Positions 33,330 to 45,008 of a stretch of DNA of 64,000 nucleotides are shown here, piece by piece (within the stretch, counting starts at the first letter, position 1; the number at the start of each line of letters is the position of its first letter). The stretch spans positions 50,914,386-50,978,385 of the forward strand of contig NC_133103.1 of the NCBI RefSeq assembly GCF_022965805.1, read 5' to 3'. Source of the DNA: Primulina eburnea (Eukaryota; Streptophyta; Magnoliopsida; Lamiales; Gesneriaceae). Made by a program: the position numbers and the translations under genes. Under the pieces are notes generated by a model. The model worked only from the letters and a program-made list of their open reading frames with translations, was not told the origin of the DNA and made no database searches.

Positions 33330-36300
33330 TTCGTAGATTGCGAATCCCAATATTATATATGTGCTTTCTGAATATTGACGTAGGTAGTGCCTTTGTAAAG
33401 AGATCTGATGAGTTTTCACTTGATTGAATGTGAAACATCAATACATTTATTCTTCTCAAGCTCCTCGGTGAATGCGAAGAACTTAGGAGGAATATGTTTA
33501 GTTCTGTCGCTTTTTATGTATCCTTCTTTCATTTGAGCAACACATGCAGCATTATCTTCATATATTATCACAAGCTTATCATCGAATGATAATCCGCATG
33601 AAATTTGGATATGTTGGGTCATTGACATTCACGACTTGCTTCATGTAGTGCAATAATCTCGGCATGATTTGATGAAGTTGTTACGAGCGTTTGTTTCTGT
33701 GAACGCCAAGATATTGCAGTGCCTCCACGAGTAAATACATATCCAGTTTGGGAACATGCCTTGTGTGGATCAGATAAGTATCCATCATCAGCATAACCAA
33801 TTATACTTGGATTAGCATCTTTTGAATACAAAAGTCCCAAGTCTGTCGTTCCTCGTAGATAACGGAATATATGTTTAATTCCGTTCCAGTGTCTCTTTGT
33901 TGGATATGTGCTAAATCTTGACAACAGATTCACGGCAAAAGATATATCAGGCCTTGTACAATTTGTAAGGTACATAAGGGCATCGATAGCACTTAGATAT
34001 GGTACTTCTGGACCAAGAATATCTTCATCATCTTCACATGGACGGAATTGATCCTTTTCTATGTTTAATGATCTAACAACCATTGGAGTACTTAAAGGAT
34101 TTGCTTTATCCATATTAAAACGTTTAAGGATCTTTTCTGTATAATTTGCCTGGTGAACAAACATTCCACATTCTTTTTGTTCAATTTGTAAACCCAGACA
34201 ATACTTGGTTTTTCCAAGATCCTTCATTTCAAATTCTTCCCTCAAATATGACACAACTTCTTGAATTTCCTTATTCGTTCCAATGATGTTTAAATCATCA
34301 ACATATACAGCAATAATTACGCATCTGGATGTTGTTTTCTTAATGAAAACACAAGGGCATATTGAATTATTTACATATCCCTTTTTCATCAAGTGATCAC
34401 TTAGTCGATTATACCACATTCGACCTGATTGCTTTAACCCATATAATGATCTTTGTAATTTCACAGAATAACATTCCCTGGGTTTTGAACTTTGTGCTTC
34501 AGGCATCTTAAATCCTTCAGGGATTTTCATATATATATATATTAATATCAAGTTATCCATATAAGTAAGCTGTAACAACATCCACAAGACGCATTTCTAA
34601 ATTTTCAGATACCGCCAAGCTAATCAAATACCGAAACGTAATTGCATCCATTACAGGATAATACGTTTCTTCATAATCAATTCCAGGCCTTTGAGAAAAA
34701 CCTTGTGCAACAAGTCGAGCTTTATATCTTACTATTTCATTTTTCTCATTTCGCTTTCGAATAAAAACTCATTTGTATCCAACAGGTTTTACACCTTCAG
34801 GTGTAAGGACTATAGGTCCAAAAACATTACGTTTATTTAGCGAATCCAATTCAACCTGGATGACATCTTTCCATTTTATCCAATCCTGCCGATTTTTACA
34901 TTCACCAAAAGATTTTGGTTCATGATCTTCGTTATCATTTATGATGTCGATTACACATTATAAGAAAATATATCATCAATTTCATCTATATCTTTTCGGT
35001 TCCATATTTTTCCAGTATTAATGTAATTGATAGAGATTTCATGATTCTCGTCAGTTTGTGGTTCTGACAGAACATTTTCATCATCATGTGTTTCTTCAGG
35101 AACACCATTCTCTATTTTGTGATCATCATGTGTTTCTTCAGAAACATCATTTTTTATTTTGTGATCATCGTGTTTCTCTATGAATTTTCTTTTTTGAGGA
35201 TTTTTATCCTTGGAACCGACTGGCCTTCCACGCTTCAAGCTTTTAATGACATCATGAGTATCTTCCATTTGTTTCTTTGGAATTTCAATTCGAGCAGGGG
35301 CATTTGCAGCATATATATATGATTTAGTTACCCCTTTTGTGTCTGCAAATGCATCTGGTATTTGATTTCCTATTCTTTGCAAGTGTATAATTTGTTGTAC
35401 ATCTTTTTCATTTTGTTTTGTTCTTGGATCCAGATGTAACAATGATGATACATACCATGTAATTTCTTTTTCGGTATGTTTCTGTTCTCCCCCTAACATT
35501 GAGAAGATTTCCTCATTAAAATGACAATCAGCAAAACGTGCTGTGAACACATCTCCTGTCTGAGGTTCAAGATATCGAATGATTGATGGACTATCATAAC
35601 CGATATAAATTCCAACCTTTCTTTGAGGTCCCATTTTCTTTCGTTGTGGTGGTGCAATAGGCACATACACCATACATCCAAAAATTCTCAGATGAGAAAT
35701 GTCTGGTTCTTTACCAAATGCAAGCTGTAATTGGGAGTATTTATGATATGCACTTGGTCTGATGCGAATTAATGAAGCAGCATGTAAAATTGCATGTCCC
35801 CATATAGAAATAGGGAGCATTGTTTTCATAATCATTGGTCTAGTAATCATTTGCAAATGTTTAATCAATGATTCAGTCAATCCATTCTGTGTATATACAT
35901 GAGCAACAGGATGCTCAACAATGATTTCCATAGACATACAATAATCATTGAAAGTCTGGGAAGTAAATTCACCAGCATTATCAAGTCTAATTTTCTTGAT
36001 TGTATAATCGGGAAATTGATTCCTCAATTTTATTATTTGAGCAAGTAATCTTGCAAATGCAACATTTCGAGTTGACAATAAACATACATGTGACCATCTG
36101 CTGGAGGCATCAATCAATACCATAAAGTATCTGAATGGTCCACATGGTGGATGGATTGGTCCACAAATATCACCCTGAATACGTTCAAGAAACATTGGTG
36201 ATTCTGTTTGGATTTTGACTGGCGATGGTCTTATAATAAGTTTTCCAAGAGAACATGCTTTACATTGAAACTTATTATTCTGAAAGATCTTCTGGTCTTT

Positions 36301-36819
36301 CAGTGGATGACCATGTGTATTTTCTATAATTCTTCGCATCATTGTTGAACCAGGATGTCCCAATCGATCATGTCAATTGGTTAATATCGAAGAATTATCA
36401 ACTACCATGTTTGATTCAATGGGACTTATATGTGTATAATGCAATCCAGTAGGGAGCATTGGTAGTTTTTCAATCACATATTTTTTTCCTGATTTATATG
36501 TGATAAGGCACATATATTTCTCATTCCCTTCATTCATTGTTTGAGTATCATACCCATGGGAATATATATCATTAAAACTCAACAAATTTCTTTTCGATTG
36601 TGGTGAATATAAAGCATCATTGATCAAAAATTTTGTACCATTAGGTAACAAAAATTGTGCTTTACCACATCCTTTAATCAAGTCTACAGGACCTGATATT
36701 GTATTCACCGTTGTTTTTGTTGGTTTTAGTTCCAAGAAATATCTTTTATCTCGGAGGATAGTGTGCGTTGTACCACTATCGGGTATGCAAACTTCAGTTT
36801 TGCTCATAGCATTTTCCAT
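33330..36819 (-). pseudogene. copia pol (protease, integrase, RT, RNase H), several breaks
   Basis: From 36819 leftward: protease with CIPDSGTTHTIL; an in-frame TGA near 36370; then the GAG-pre-integrase HPGSTMMRRII with C..C and an integrase core with IQGDICGPI (Asp), IRLDNAGEF (Asp) and YTQNGLTESLIKHL (Glu). The frame stops near 34951 and resumes with broken sequence through YKARLVAQGFSQRPGIDYEETYYPV. The RT has LYGLKQSGRMWYNRL and the YVDD active site (IIAVYVDDLNIIG). RNase H shows GYADDGYLSDPHKACSQTGY; a frameshift near 33625 precedes the end (KHIPPKFFAF, DLFTKALP). It is readable as family but not functional. Confidence 0.9.
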
Positions 36820-36945
36820 ATTTGAACTTCAAAAAAATATGTAATGAAATAAATTACTGGCAATATATATTTAAATATAACACATATCATAATTATACAA
36901 TAAAACATTATTCTATGAATACATGAAAAATAAATTATTGTACAA

Positions 36946-38069
36946 TTATATTCTACCATTATATTGTTCATTTTCAGATAAATCATTGAGAAAATCTGTA
37001 GCATCAAAATTGTTCATTTCTATCCCACCAACATGTTGATCATTTCCAGAAAAATCATTCATAAAATCACCAGCATCAAAATGAGTTGAATCAGTCAAAC
37101 GGTCACTGCGTTCAGTGAAGTTGGTCTCCTTTTCTTTCCCCTTTAATGATTCTTTATAAAGTTTACAAAGGTGCTCAGGGGCTCGACAAACTTTGGACCA
37201 ATGTCCTGGAGTACCACATCTGTAACAAGAACTTTCATATCTTTTTGAGTGATTTTCATTAACACTTGTATTCTCATTATGCCTTTTCTGTGGATGGTTT
37301 AGGACGCTCTTTTGAGATGAGTTATAAAAATAACTATCTCTATTATTTTCAAAACCACGGCCGCGTCCACGACCACGACCAATTCCACGTCCACGTCCAC
37401 GACCTCGACCAAAATCTTGTCTTTGAATTTGATTTTGGTTCCGAGGTTTAAATTCATTTTTACTTACAACATTTACTTCTGGAAATGCTGTTGATCCAGT
37501 GGGTCGGGACTGATGATTTCTCATTAATAGCTCGTTGTTTTTTCCGCCACAAGAAGACAGGCGATGAGCTCAGAATATCTCGCAAATCCACGTACTCTAT
37601 ATTGTTGTTGTAGAGTAATATTTGATACATGAAACGTGGAAAATGTTTTTTCAAGCATCTCAGATTCTGTGACCTCATGTCCACAAAATTTTAGATGCGA
37701 GATTATTCGATACATCGCTGAATTATAATCACTGACTTTCTTAAAATCTTGGAATCTTAACATAATCCATTCATCACGGGCGGTCGGAAGTATAACTTCT
37801 CTTATATGTTCAAATCTTTCTTTCAATCCTTTCCACAAAGCCATGGGATTTTTTTCAGTCAGATATTAACATTTTAATCCCTCGTCGAGATGTCGACGTA
37901 AAAATATCATGGCTCTTGCCTTTTCTTGTGATGTACATATGCCATTTTCTTTAATAGTCTCGCTTAGACCCAATGACTCAAGATGCATTTCTACATCGAG
38001 AGTCCATGGCATATAATTCTTTCCCGTGATGTCGAGCGCAACAAATTCGAGCTTTGTTAAATTTGACAT
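36946..38069 (-). pseudogene. copia gag with one stop and one frameshift
   Basis: It begins MSNLTKLEFVALDITGKNYMPW, the usual start of this gag type, and reads to an in-frame stop at 37868-37866. The same frame resumes at 37844 (WKGLKERFEHI, UBN2-like), then shifts at about 37524. The last part holds an Arg-Gly repeat (GRGRGRGIGRGRG) and a zinc knuckle CYRCGTPGHWSKVC (near 37226-37185). Gag ends at 36946 and pol starts at 36819; the 126 bp between are not open in either frame. Confidence 0.88.
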
Positions 38070-38101
38070 TGTGGTACTAAAAAAAATTACGATGCATTTT
38101 A

Positions 38102-38257
38102 TTAGTTAATAAATATTGCAATACAAAGTAACGGATAAACAACAAGTACAAGCATTTGTAAAAATAAAGAAAACGCACGAGGAGGATATTCTCCGATAAA
38201 TACAAGACTCGTGAGTATGATAACCAAAATAATTAAAAATAACTTTGAGAAAGCCAT
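38102..38257 (-). CDS. Small hydrophobic ORF in the copia leader (51 residues)
   Basis: An ATG-started frame upstream of gag in the same orientation encodes a protein with two hydrophobic segments: residues 6-22 (LFLIILVIILTSLVFIG) and about 30-50 (SLFLQMLVLVVYPLLCIAIFI), joined by EYPPRAF. That pattern suggests a small membrane protein or a signal-anchored peptide. I do not recognise it. The ATG context AAAAAAGATGGCT is good for plants (G at +4). It could be a chance frame in an AT-rich leader, an upstream ORF that tunes gag translation, or a captured peptide gene. It is intact while gag and pol are not, but at 51 codons that is weak evidence. Confidence 0.35.
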   Translation of the reverse strand: MAFSKLFLIILVIILTSLVFIGEYPPRAFSLFLQMLVLVVYPLLCIAIFIN

Positions 38258-38776
38258 CTTCTTTTTTCTTCGAAAAATTTGATGAAGAATAATTTTTAGA
38301 GAAGAAGAGAAGTTGTAGTGATTGAATGTGTTTGTGAGATTATAGGGCAAAAACTAGCCGTTTTTTACCATTTATGACCGTTGGTGTACAAAAAAATAAA
38401 TGTATGTATTTGTATAATTTTATGGTAATAATATGATGTATATAATATTAGACATGTTTAAATAATTATATATATCATATCATAATATTATAATGAGTGT
38501 CATAATTTATTTTGTTTAAAAAACATTATAGGCTTTTATACTTGTCGTATCCCTTACCGGGAGTGTGTGATGTCGTCTTAACATCCTCCCAGGATTTATA
38601 ACAAGTTTATGAAAAATTTATTTTTATTATTTCTAATAATAACATTATATTGTATATTAAATAAATACACAATAAATAAATAACAATAAAATAAATATAA
38701 TTACTTTTGTTACCTTTTTCTTCTGTTTGGAGCTTGGAAAAATATGTAGGACTTTTAGAGCTTCGTGCTGATAACG

Positions 38777-39053
38777 TGTTGTGAAAAAGTAAAAATTTAT
38801 GGTAAAAAGTAAAAATCTCAAACTCTCAAAATTTACAAACTACACACTTTATAATATTTTTCTCTCTACTCAATTGTGATTTTCTTCACAAATGAGAGAT
38901 CTATTTATAGAGTTTCATTACACATAATCCAAAAAATAAAATACATCATTACCTACATCATCACACACAAATTTCTAACTTTACAACTCTTATTTTCAAC
39001 ATTCAAATATTCAACTATTACTTTTTCAATATTCAAATATATTATTTTCAACA
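38777..39053 (-). repeat. 5' LTR of the copia element
   Basis: 277 bp. On the minus strand a TATA-like CTATAAATAGATC (about 38908-38896) is in promoter position. Confidence 0.93.
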
Positions 39054-39058
39054 TGTTA

Positions 39059-40171
39059 AACATGAATAATTGTTAATTGATGGACATAATGATGTACATA
39101 TTACATTAATTATATTTTTATTTTACTGATATTTTTATTATGTTCTTTTGCCCTAATACATGTGAGAACCAGATATTGGTTAGAAAATTAAGATAAAATT
39201 TCAAAACGAATAAATACACCAAGCTAAATTTATAAAAATATAAATTTTTTAGGATCATAAATTTACGACTTTATTAAAAATTATGATGGATGATAATTAT
39301 GGAATTCAAATATTTCTAACTATACAACAATATTAAGCCTTCTCTTCTTTGCGACTTGTGGATGACGAATTTTAGCCACCAGTGATTAAAAGATTTTTCA
39401 CTCTAATTTATCACTTTCTGGATTTGTGACATTATACTTTTATTTTATTTTATTTTATTTAAAAAAAATACCAATAAATATTTTCATAAATGGTTATAAT
39501 TTATGAATGATTGGACTGGTGAATATTTTATAGGAATTTTTTTTTTCAATTCTATTAATTTATGAATTATTTTGTTTGTTGTTTGATCATGTTGTACTAT
39601 GATGTATGGTTCTTAATTTTGGTTATCTCATGATATTTTATTAAATATTTTAATTTAATATTTGCTCATTATATTAAAAAAATTGAGATTTATGCATTTA
39701 TTCTTAAATTTTGTATTTTATACCAATTACACATATTGTTGTAGGCATGGCCGTATGGAATTGGAAGGTGGCCACATCAAGTTTGTGCAAATTTAAAACC
39801 TGTAAAAAAATTTTAAATTTTAAAAAAAAAGAAGAAGCATATTTTGATTCCAAACTTTGACTAAAAAGATTATTTTTAAAATTTAGAGTAAAAGTAATTG
39901 AAAATGGAATATATTTTATGATAATTTACTAAATTCATACTAGTTATAAATAAAATAGACCTTTAATGGTATTTTTTTTGGTGAAACGTGGCTTTTCCTA
40001 GAAAGACTATTAAAAAAATTATCAAGTTATTCAAAAATTGAATATCCGACATTTTATAACTTTTAATGTAATTTTTTTAAAATTATTTCCTATCTCTACA
40101 TTTATTATTCAATTATCTTAAATACAGCCTGTATTTTTTAAATATTTAATTTTCATATAAATGTGTGTTGT
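39059..40171. other. Intergenic, no gene seen
   Basis: AT-rich spacer; nothing recognised. Confidence 0.5.
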
Positions 40172-40180
40172 TTTACACAA

Positions 40181-40361
40181 GAGTGAGTTTCATGTGAGAC
40201 CGTCTCACGGATCTTAATCTGTGAGATGGGTTAACCCTACCCATATTCACAATAAAAAGTAATACTCTTAGCATAAAAAGTAATACTTTTTAATAGATGA
40301 CCCAAATAAGAGATCCGTCTCACAAATACGACCCGTAAAACTGTCTCACACAAATTTTTAA
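40181..40361 (-). mobile_element. 182-bp MITE family, copy 5
   Basis: GAGTGAGTTTCATGTGAGAC to CTCACACAAATTTTTAA, reverse of copies 3 and 4. Flanks TTTACACAA and TTTACACCA match 8 of 9. Confidence 0.92.
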
Positions 40362-40499
40362 TTTACACCACAAATAGTTTAATCCGAAGGAGGAGGAGAC
40401 AATGTAGGGCTTAAAGGCACGTGACTAGGAGCACGCTCTACTCAATGGGTTGACACGTGGGATCATTTATAAAGCTTGCTAATTACAAGTTAACTAGAT

Positions 40500-40697
40500 T
40501 AGGGCTGCAAACGAACCGAACATGTTCGCGAGTTTTTCGAGCCGGCTCGATAAATATTCGATTTGTATTCGAACTTATCGAATTTGAGCCGAACTCGAAC
40601 ACGTTCGAACTTTTTTTCGAGCCGAACTCGAGCCCAAATTATTTTGTTCGATAGCTCGCGAATAGTTCGCGAGCCTTAATATTTTATTATTATAATA

Positions 40698-40744
<47 letters not shown>

Positions 40745-40993
40745 CGAATATTTCGAGCATTTCGAGCTTTCAAACCTTAATATCCGAGCAATAATTCGAA
40801 TAGTTCACGAATATATTCGAATATTTCGAGCCGAACTCGAACTCGAACTTCATTTCGAACCGAGCTCGAGCCCAAATATTTGAAATTATCGAACTTCGAT
40901 TCGAGCTCGAACTCGAATATACCTATTTCGAGCCGAATTCGAGCCTGACTTTTTTACTATTATTCGGCTCGATTCGGTTCGTTTGCACCCCTA
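40500..40993. mobile_element. hAT-type MITE rich in CGAGC/TTCGA words (494 bp)
   Basis: Terminal inverted repeats TAGGGCTGCAAACGAACCG and (complement of the right end) TAGGGGTGCAAACGAACCG; perfect 8-bp TSD AACTAGAT (40492-40499 and 40994-41001). The interior consists of many TTCGAGC, GAACTCGA and TCGAATAT words in both directions and an (AT)n at 40701-40741, so long hairpins are possible. No protein coding. Confidence 0.95.
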
Positions 40994-41100
40994 AACTAGA
41001 TGCTATAGATTTATTGGTCTTTATGAGAGATGTCCAAATATGTAAAATATCTTGGGTTGGTTCGTCTCAGTGAATAGAAAAGTTGAGTTGGAAATTTTTT

Positions 41101-41283
41101 AACAAAAATTTGTGTGAGACGGTCTCACGGACCGTATTTTATGAAACATATCTCTTATTTGGGTCATTAATGACAAAATATAATTTTTTATGTTAAGAGT
41201 ATTACTTTTTATTGTGAATATAGGTATGATCAACCCATCTCACATATAAAGATTCGGGAGACCGTCTCACAAGAGACCTACTC
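41101..41283 (+). mobile_element. 182-bp MITE family, copy 6
   Basis: AACAAAAATTTGTGTGAGAC to GAGACCTACTC. Flanks AAATTTTTT and AAATATTTT match 8 of 9. Confidence 0.9.
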
Positions 41284-42145
41284 AAATATTTTAGCCTCTT
41301 CAAATCACGGACGAGTCTCGCCTTGCCAAATATAAATAAAAATTGATGGATTTGTTTTGACATTATCGTTTGCCCAAGTGTTTTCTCTTCTCTAAGCAGA
41401 TTTATCTTATTTTGAATTTTCAATCTGCGATTTAACGTTACGTTGTTTTGCATACTGAAATTTCATACCCAACTCAACAAATTTAATATAATGTCTTTGA
41501 GATTTTCGGTGGATGTGGCAACAGTGTAGCCAAATGAAATAATGGGTTTGTGAGTTTGTGATATGTTACATGTTGCGATATATATTTAGTGGAGTTTGAA
41601 TTAGCATGATGTTCTCAAAAACTGTCACAATTTTTTTTTTTTTTTTGCAGAATGTTGGAATTTGTAATTGGATGATGATGATAAAGTGATGAATTTTTTA
41701 TTTGGGTGATTATGAATATTTTAGTGATATCATGTCGATTTATATAATATATCGACAAATAAATATAATTTGATATGTGCTATTTTTGTTGATATGAATA
41801 ATCACATGCAGAATGCGATGTTTGACTTGATCTTTTTGTCTTATGAAACCAAAAGTTTTTTTGAATTGTTGTTTACGGCCATGTTTTATTCTATGAATGA
41901 AAAACAACCTCAAATTATATTTTAAGATCAATTCAAGTTATGATAAATGACATTGAAACAGTTTTTCCACAATCACATCGATGTTTATATTAATGACAAA
42001 CAGAGTCAAATTCATATTCTTCCGTGGAGTCGGTGTCGGAGTCAGGGCCGAAAGGTGTCGGACTCGGAGTCGGAGGCGGAGATCTGGGCGCAATAGCGGG
42101 TCACCGATGGAGTGGTTCTAGACCGAGAAATGACCCTAAGAGAAA
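41284..42145. other. Intergenic, no gene seen
   Basis: A short GC-richer patch at 42020-42110 (TCGGAGTCGG repeated with variants) is a small simple repeat. Otherwise AT-rich. Confidence 0.5.
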
Positions 42146-42327
42146 GGCAAAAACTTGTGTGAGACGGTCTCACGGGTCGTATCTGTGAGACGGATCTCTT
42201 ACTTGGGTCATCCATACAAAAGTATTACTTTTTATGCTAAAAGTATTACTTTTTATTGTGAATATGGGTAGGGTTGACCCGTCTCACAGATTATGATCCG
42301 TGAGACGGTCTCACATGAGACCTACTC
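42146..42327 (+). mobile_element. 182-bp MITE family, copy 7
   Basis: GGCAAAAACTTGTGTGAGAC to GAGACCTACTC, 182 bp. Flanks TAAGAGAAA and CAAGAGAAA match 8 of 9. Confidence 0.93.
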
Positions 42328-42573
42328 CAAGAGAAATGGTTTGACGAGAGATTTCAGCTATGTTTAGGTCTTATTTACCCCTCAACTATGGTTGGGTTTG
42401 AGAGAGAGAAGAGTGAAAGACTTGAGAATTTGAAAAACGTCTTAGCTTTTTTAAAAAAAAATGTAAATTAATATCCATGTGTCAATTGTTGATGGTTAAG
42501 GGCATTGCCTGTCGAGAGATCAACAACTGAGCCAGCATCTCTAATGTACGAGCTCCCCAACATATTAAAAAAT

Positions 42574-44142
42574 TGTAAAAAGTTGTGTGAGACGAATATC
42601 TTATTTGGGTCATTAATGAAAAAATATTACTTTTTATGCTAAGAGTATTTCTTTTTGTTGTGAATATCAGTATAATTGACCCGTCTCACAGATAAGGACT
42701 CGTGTTGGAACTTTTCAAGTTCGCAATCTTGATTTTGATGATGACAAAACTTGTTAATTGTGTTACTAATGATCTACCTTAGTTATGCAGAATCTAGGAT
42801 CACTCTCGAGATGTTTACATCGTAAAACTGAAGACCCAACTGATCGCACAAATTGAATCAGTCTAACTGGCTATGTCATTTGAGAAGTGCAGCTTGTTGA
42901 CCAGTTGAGAGGTGATTCAGCAGGAAAATCTCATAAGCCTGGACTGCCGAAGGAGTGTTCAATTGATGAAGAAACCCAGCTGATCAGTCCAACTGAACGA
43001 ATGTGAAATCAGTTCCACTAACGAGTCAACTGATTTCACCAGCCCAACTGGAAGATCAGTTCAAACTGACCAATACGAAGCATCAGTTGGAATCCTTCAG
43101 TTATGGTTGATGATAAATTCCTTCGAGTCGATTCCAGCTGTGCGAGAAGGTACAAAGCCATTATCCAGTCAAAAGACAATAATGGACGTTGGATCAGAGC
43201 ATTAAAGACAAAACGCTTCAGATGGACAGTCAAAAAGACGAGACACATAGTCCAAGAAGCCAATTCAAATGCAACGGATACAATAAATGAGTATCAATGT
43301 ACGATCAGCTTCCTCATTCTATATAAAGAGAAGATCGGTGAAGACTTTTATAATAGAGAGAGCACATATACAATACTAGAGAGAAAAGGGCACGGTCAGT
43401 TGCATATCAGCTTTCAGAAGCACTTAAGCCCAGAGAGAATTCTTCATCGTTGTATTAGCTTAGTTTAGAAGCCACTTTCCCTCAGTGTGTGAGAACATTC
43501 TTGCTCAGTTCTCACACACATACTTACTCTCAATACCACCCAAAACAGTCTTGCACAAAGACGTTAAACTTGTGTATGTAGTCTTTCTCACATAAACGTT
43601 AAATAAGTGTTGACTGAAAGTTGCTGTTTTCAGTCGTAGCTAGGAGTTCAGTTTAGGCAGTAGATAAGTCTTAGGTGAGTGGGCTTGTACATGTAACTGT
43701 AAAAACCAAAGTCTTCTAGTGTATCCTATCTGTGGAGGTAGAAGGGGTGACATAGGAGCAGTTGAAGTCTTTGAACATCCATAAACATATCTTTTGTATT
43801 TAACTGATTAACTATCGCTTTAAAATCGTTTTGATTAGTTAGAGTGTTCGTGTGTTCAGTTGTTACTATAACTGATACAAGAATACAAAAACTAATATGT
43901 GTTCTTTCAGTTAGTCAGTATACACAAGTTAAAATACTTTCTAACATTTCAGCTTTCTTTACGAAGGATTGCTTCGATTTTCTTCCGCTTGGTTTAAAAC
44001 CAAACTCGATTTAATTCATCGGTGTTAATATTCTTAGAACACGAGCTATTGAAGCTCATTGAAGGTTGGTGCGAAATGCCTTCGAAAGCACTAGCACAAA
44101 CGATCCATCAACTCGTGATATCGTTTAACAAGATATGTACTC
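42574..44142 (+). mobile_element. 182-bp MITE family, copy 8, interrupted by a solo LTR
   Basis: Left part 42574-42702 (with about 26 bp missing after the first GTGTGAGACG) and right part 44116-44142 (TGATATCGTTTAACAAGATA...GTACTC) together make one MITE. Outer flanks TTAAAAAAT and TTAAAATAT match 8 of 9. Confidence 0.82.
42703..44110 (+). repeat. Solo LTR, copia SIRE-like (1408 bp), perfect TSD
   Basis: Starts TGTTGGAACTTTTCAAG, ends ACGATCCATCA, flanked by ACTCG on both sides (42698-42702 and 44111-44115). TATA candidate CTATATAAAGAG near 43319. No PBS, purine tract or coding frame: the 43103-43468 ORF is LTR sequence. The inner words (GTCTTCTAGTGT...GACATAGGAGCAGTTGAAG) match the remnant at 18375. 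It arose by recombination between two LTRs. Confidence 0.92.
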
Positions 44143-44467
44143 TTAAAATATTTAGGTATCTTATTATTTATATATAATGATAGTTTTTATCATTATATTT
44201 ATTAATATTTCACCAAGTTTTATTTTATATATAAAAATAGCCAGTGGGGTTTTTTTTATTATATATAATTGGATCATTAATTTAAATAGAAACCCATATG
44301 TTTATTTTGGTTTTTATGGGTCGATTAAAATCCAACTAATAAAACGAATTTGATAAGATTGTTATATGATTCATCAGTTTCCAGTATAACCATCGATTCA
44401 GTCGGATAATTTTGGAAACTATGATTAAAAAAAAAAATTAGAGTATCATCATCGTAGTAACAATAGT

Positions 44468-44620
44468 AAGTCTTTTCTTATACGGTCTAACAGATCTTTA
44501 TTCGTGAGATAATCAATCTTGTCTCTATTTAAAATAAAAGTAATATTTTTTATAGATGACCTAGATATAAAATATGTATCACAAAATGGACTCATGAGAC
44601 CGTCCAACAAATGTTTTTGG
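44468..44620 (-). mobile_element. 182-bp MITE family, copy 9 (degraded)
   Basis: GTAAGTCTTTTCTTATACGG...AAAAGTAATATTTTTTATAGATGACC...GAGACCGTCC keeps the family order at low identity. Confidence 0.6.
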
Positions 44621-44747
44621 GTTGTAACAAACTATAACTTCTTATAAACATTAAATAATCGATCATATATAATAAAATTGTTTGATGCAAATCATAAGTC
44701 ATCTAATTTACATATTTTAAATATTCCCTTTAGTGCAATTTTGAAAA

Positions 44748-44928
44748 GCAAAAATTTGTGTGAGACGGTATTGTAGGTCGTATTTTGTGAGACATATCTC
44801 TTATTTGGATCATCCACGAAAAAGTATTACTTTTTATGTTAAGAATATTACTTTTTATTTTGAATATCGATAAGATTGACCCGTCTTACAGATAAAAATC
44901 CGTAAGACTGTCTCACAAAAACTTACTC
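44748..44928 (+). mobile_element. 182-bp MITE family, copy 10
   Basis: GCAAAAATTTGTGTGAGACG to CTCACAAAAACTTACTC. Flanks TTTTGAAAA and TTTGGAAAA match 8 of 9. Confidence 0.88.
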
Positions 44929-45008
44929 TTTGGAAAAAGCCATCTTATATATTTTGGCATATATGTTGGAAGGGAACTTTGTGTAATTTTATAATACTTG
45001 TATTTTTG

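Larger units (their letters stand above)
32880..39053 (-). mobile_element. Ty1/copia retrotransposon with both LTRs (6174 bp)
   Basis: Right LTR 38777-39053 (277 bp, 5' in element sense) and left LTR 32880-33157 (278 bp) are nearly identical, starting TGTTGTGAAAAAGT and ending TTTTCAACA as read on plus. Flanks GGTTA (32875-32879) and TGTTA (39054-39058) match 4 of 5. A PBS-like TTATCAGCACGAA (minus) lies inside the right LTR at about 38774-38762, and a purine tract CAAGGGGGAG (minus) at 33167-33158 precedes the other LTR. Gag, protease, integrase, RT and RNase H follow in copia order but with stops and shifts. Confidence 0.95.

Noticed and set aside
36826..36953. Intron joining copia gag and pol
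   Set aside because: GT and AG signals exist, but the spliced product meets a stop within nine codons, so the frame does not join.
43103..43468. 121-residue ORF and the overlapping minus ORF at 43036-43263
   Set aside because: Both lie inside a solo LTR defined by a perfect TSD.
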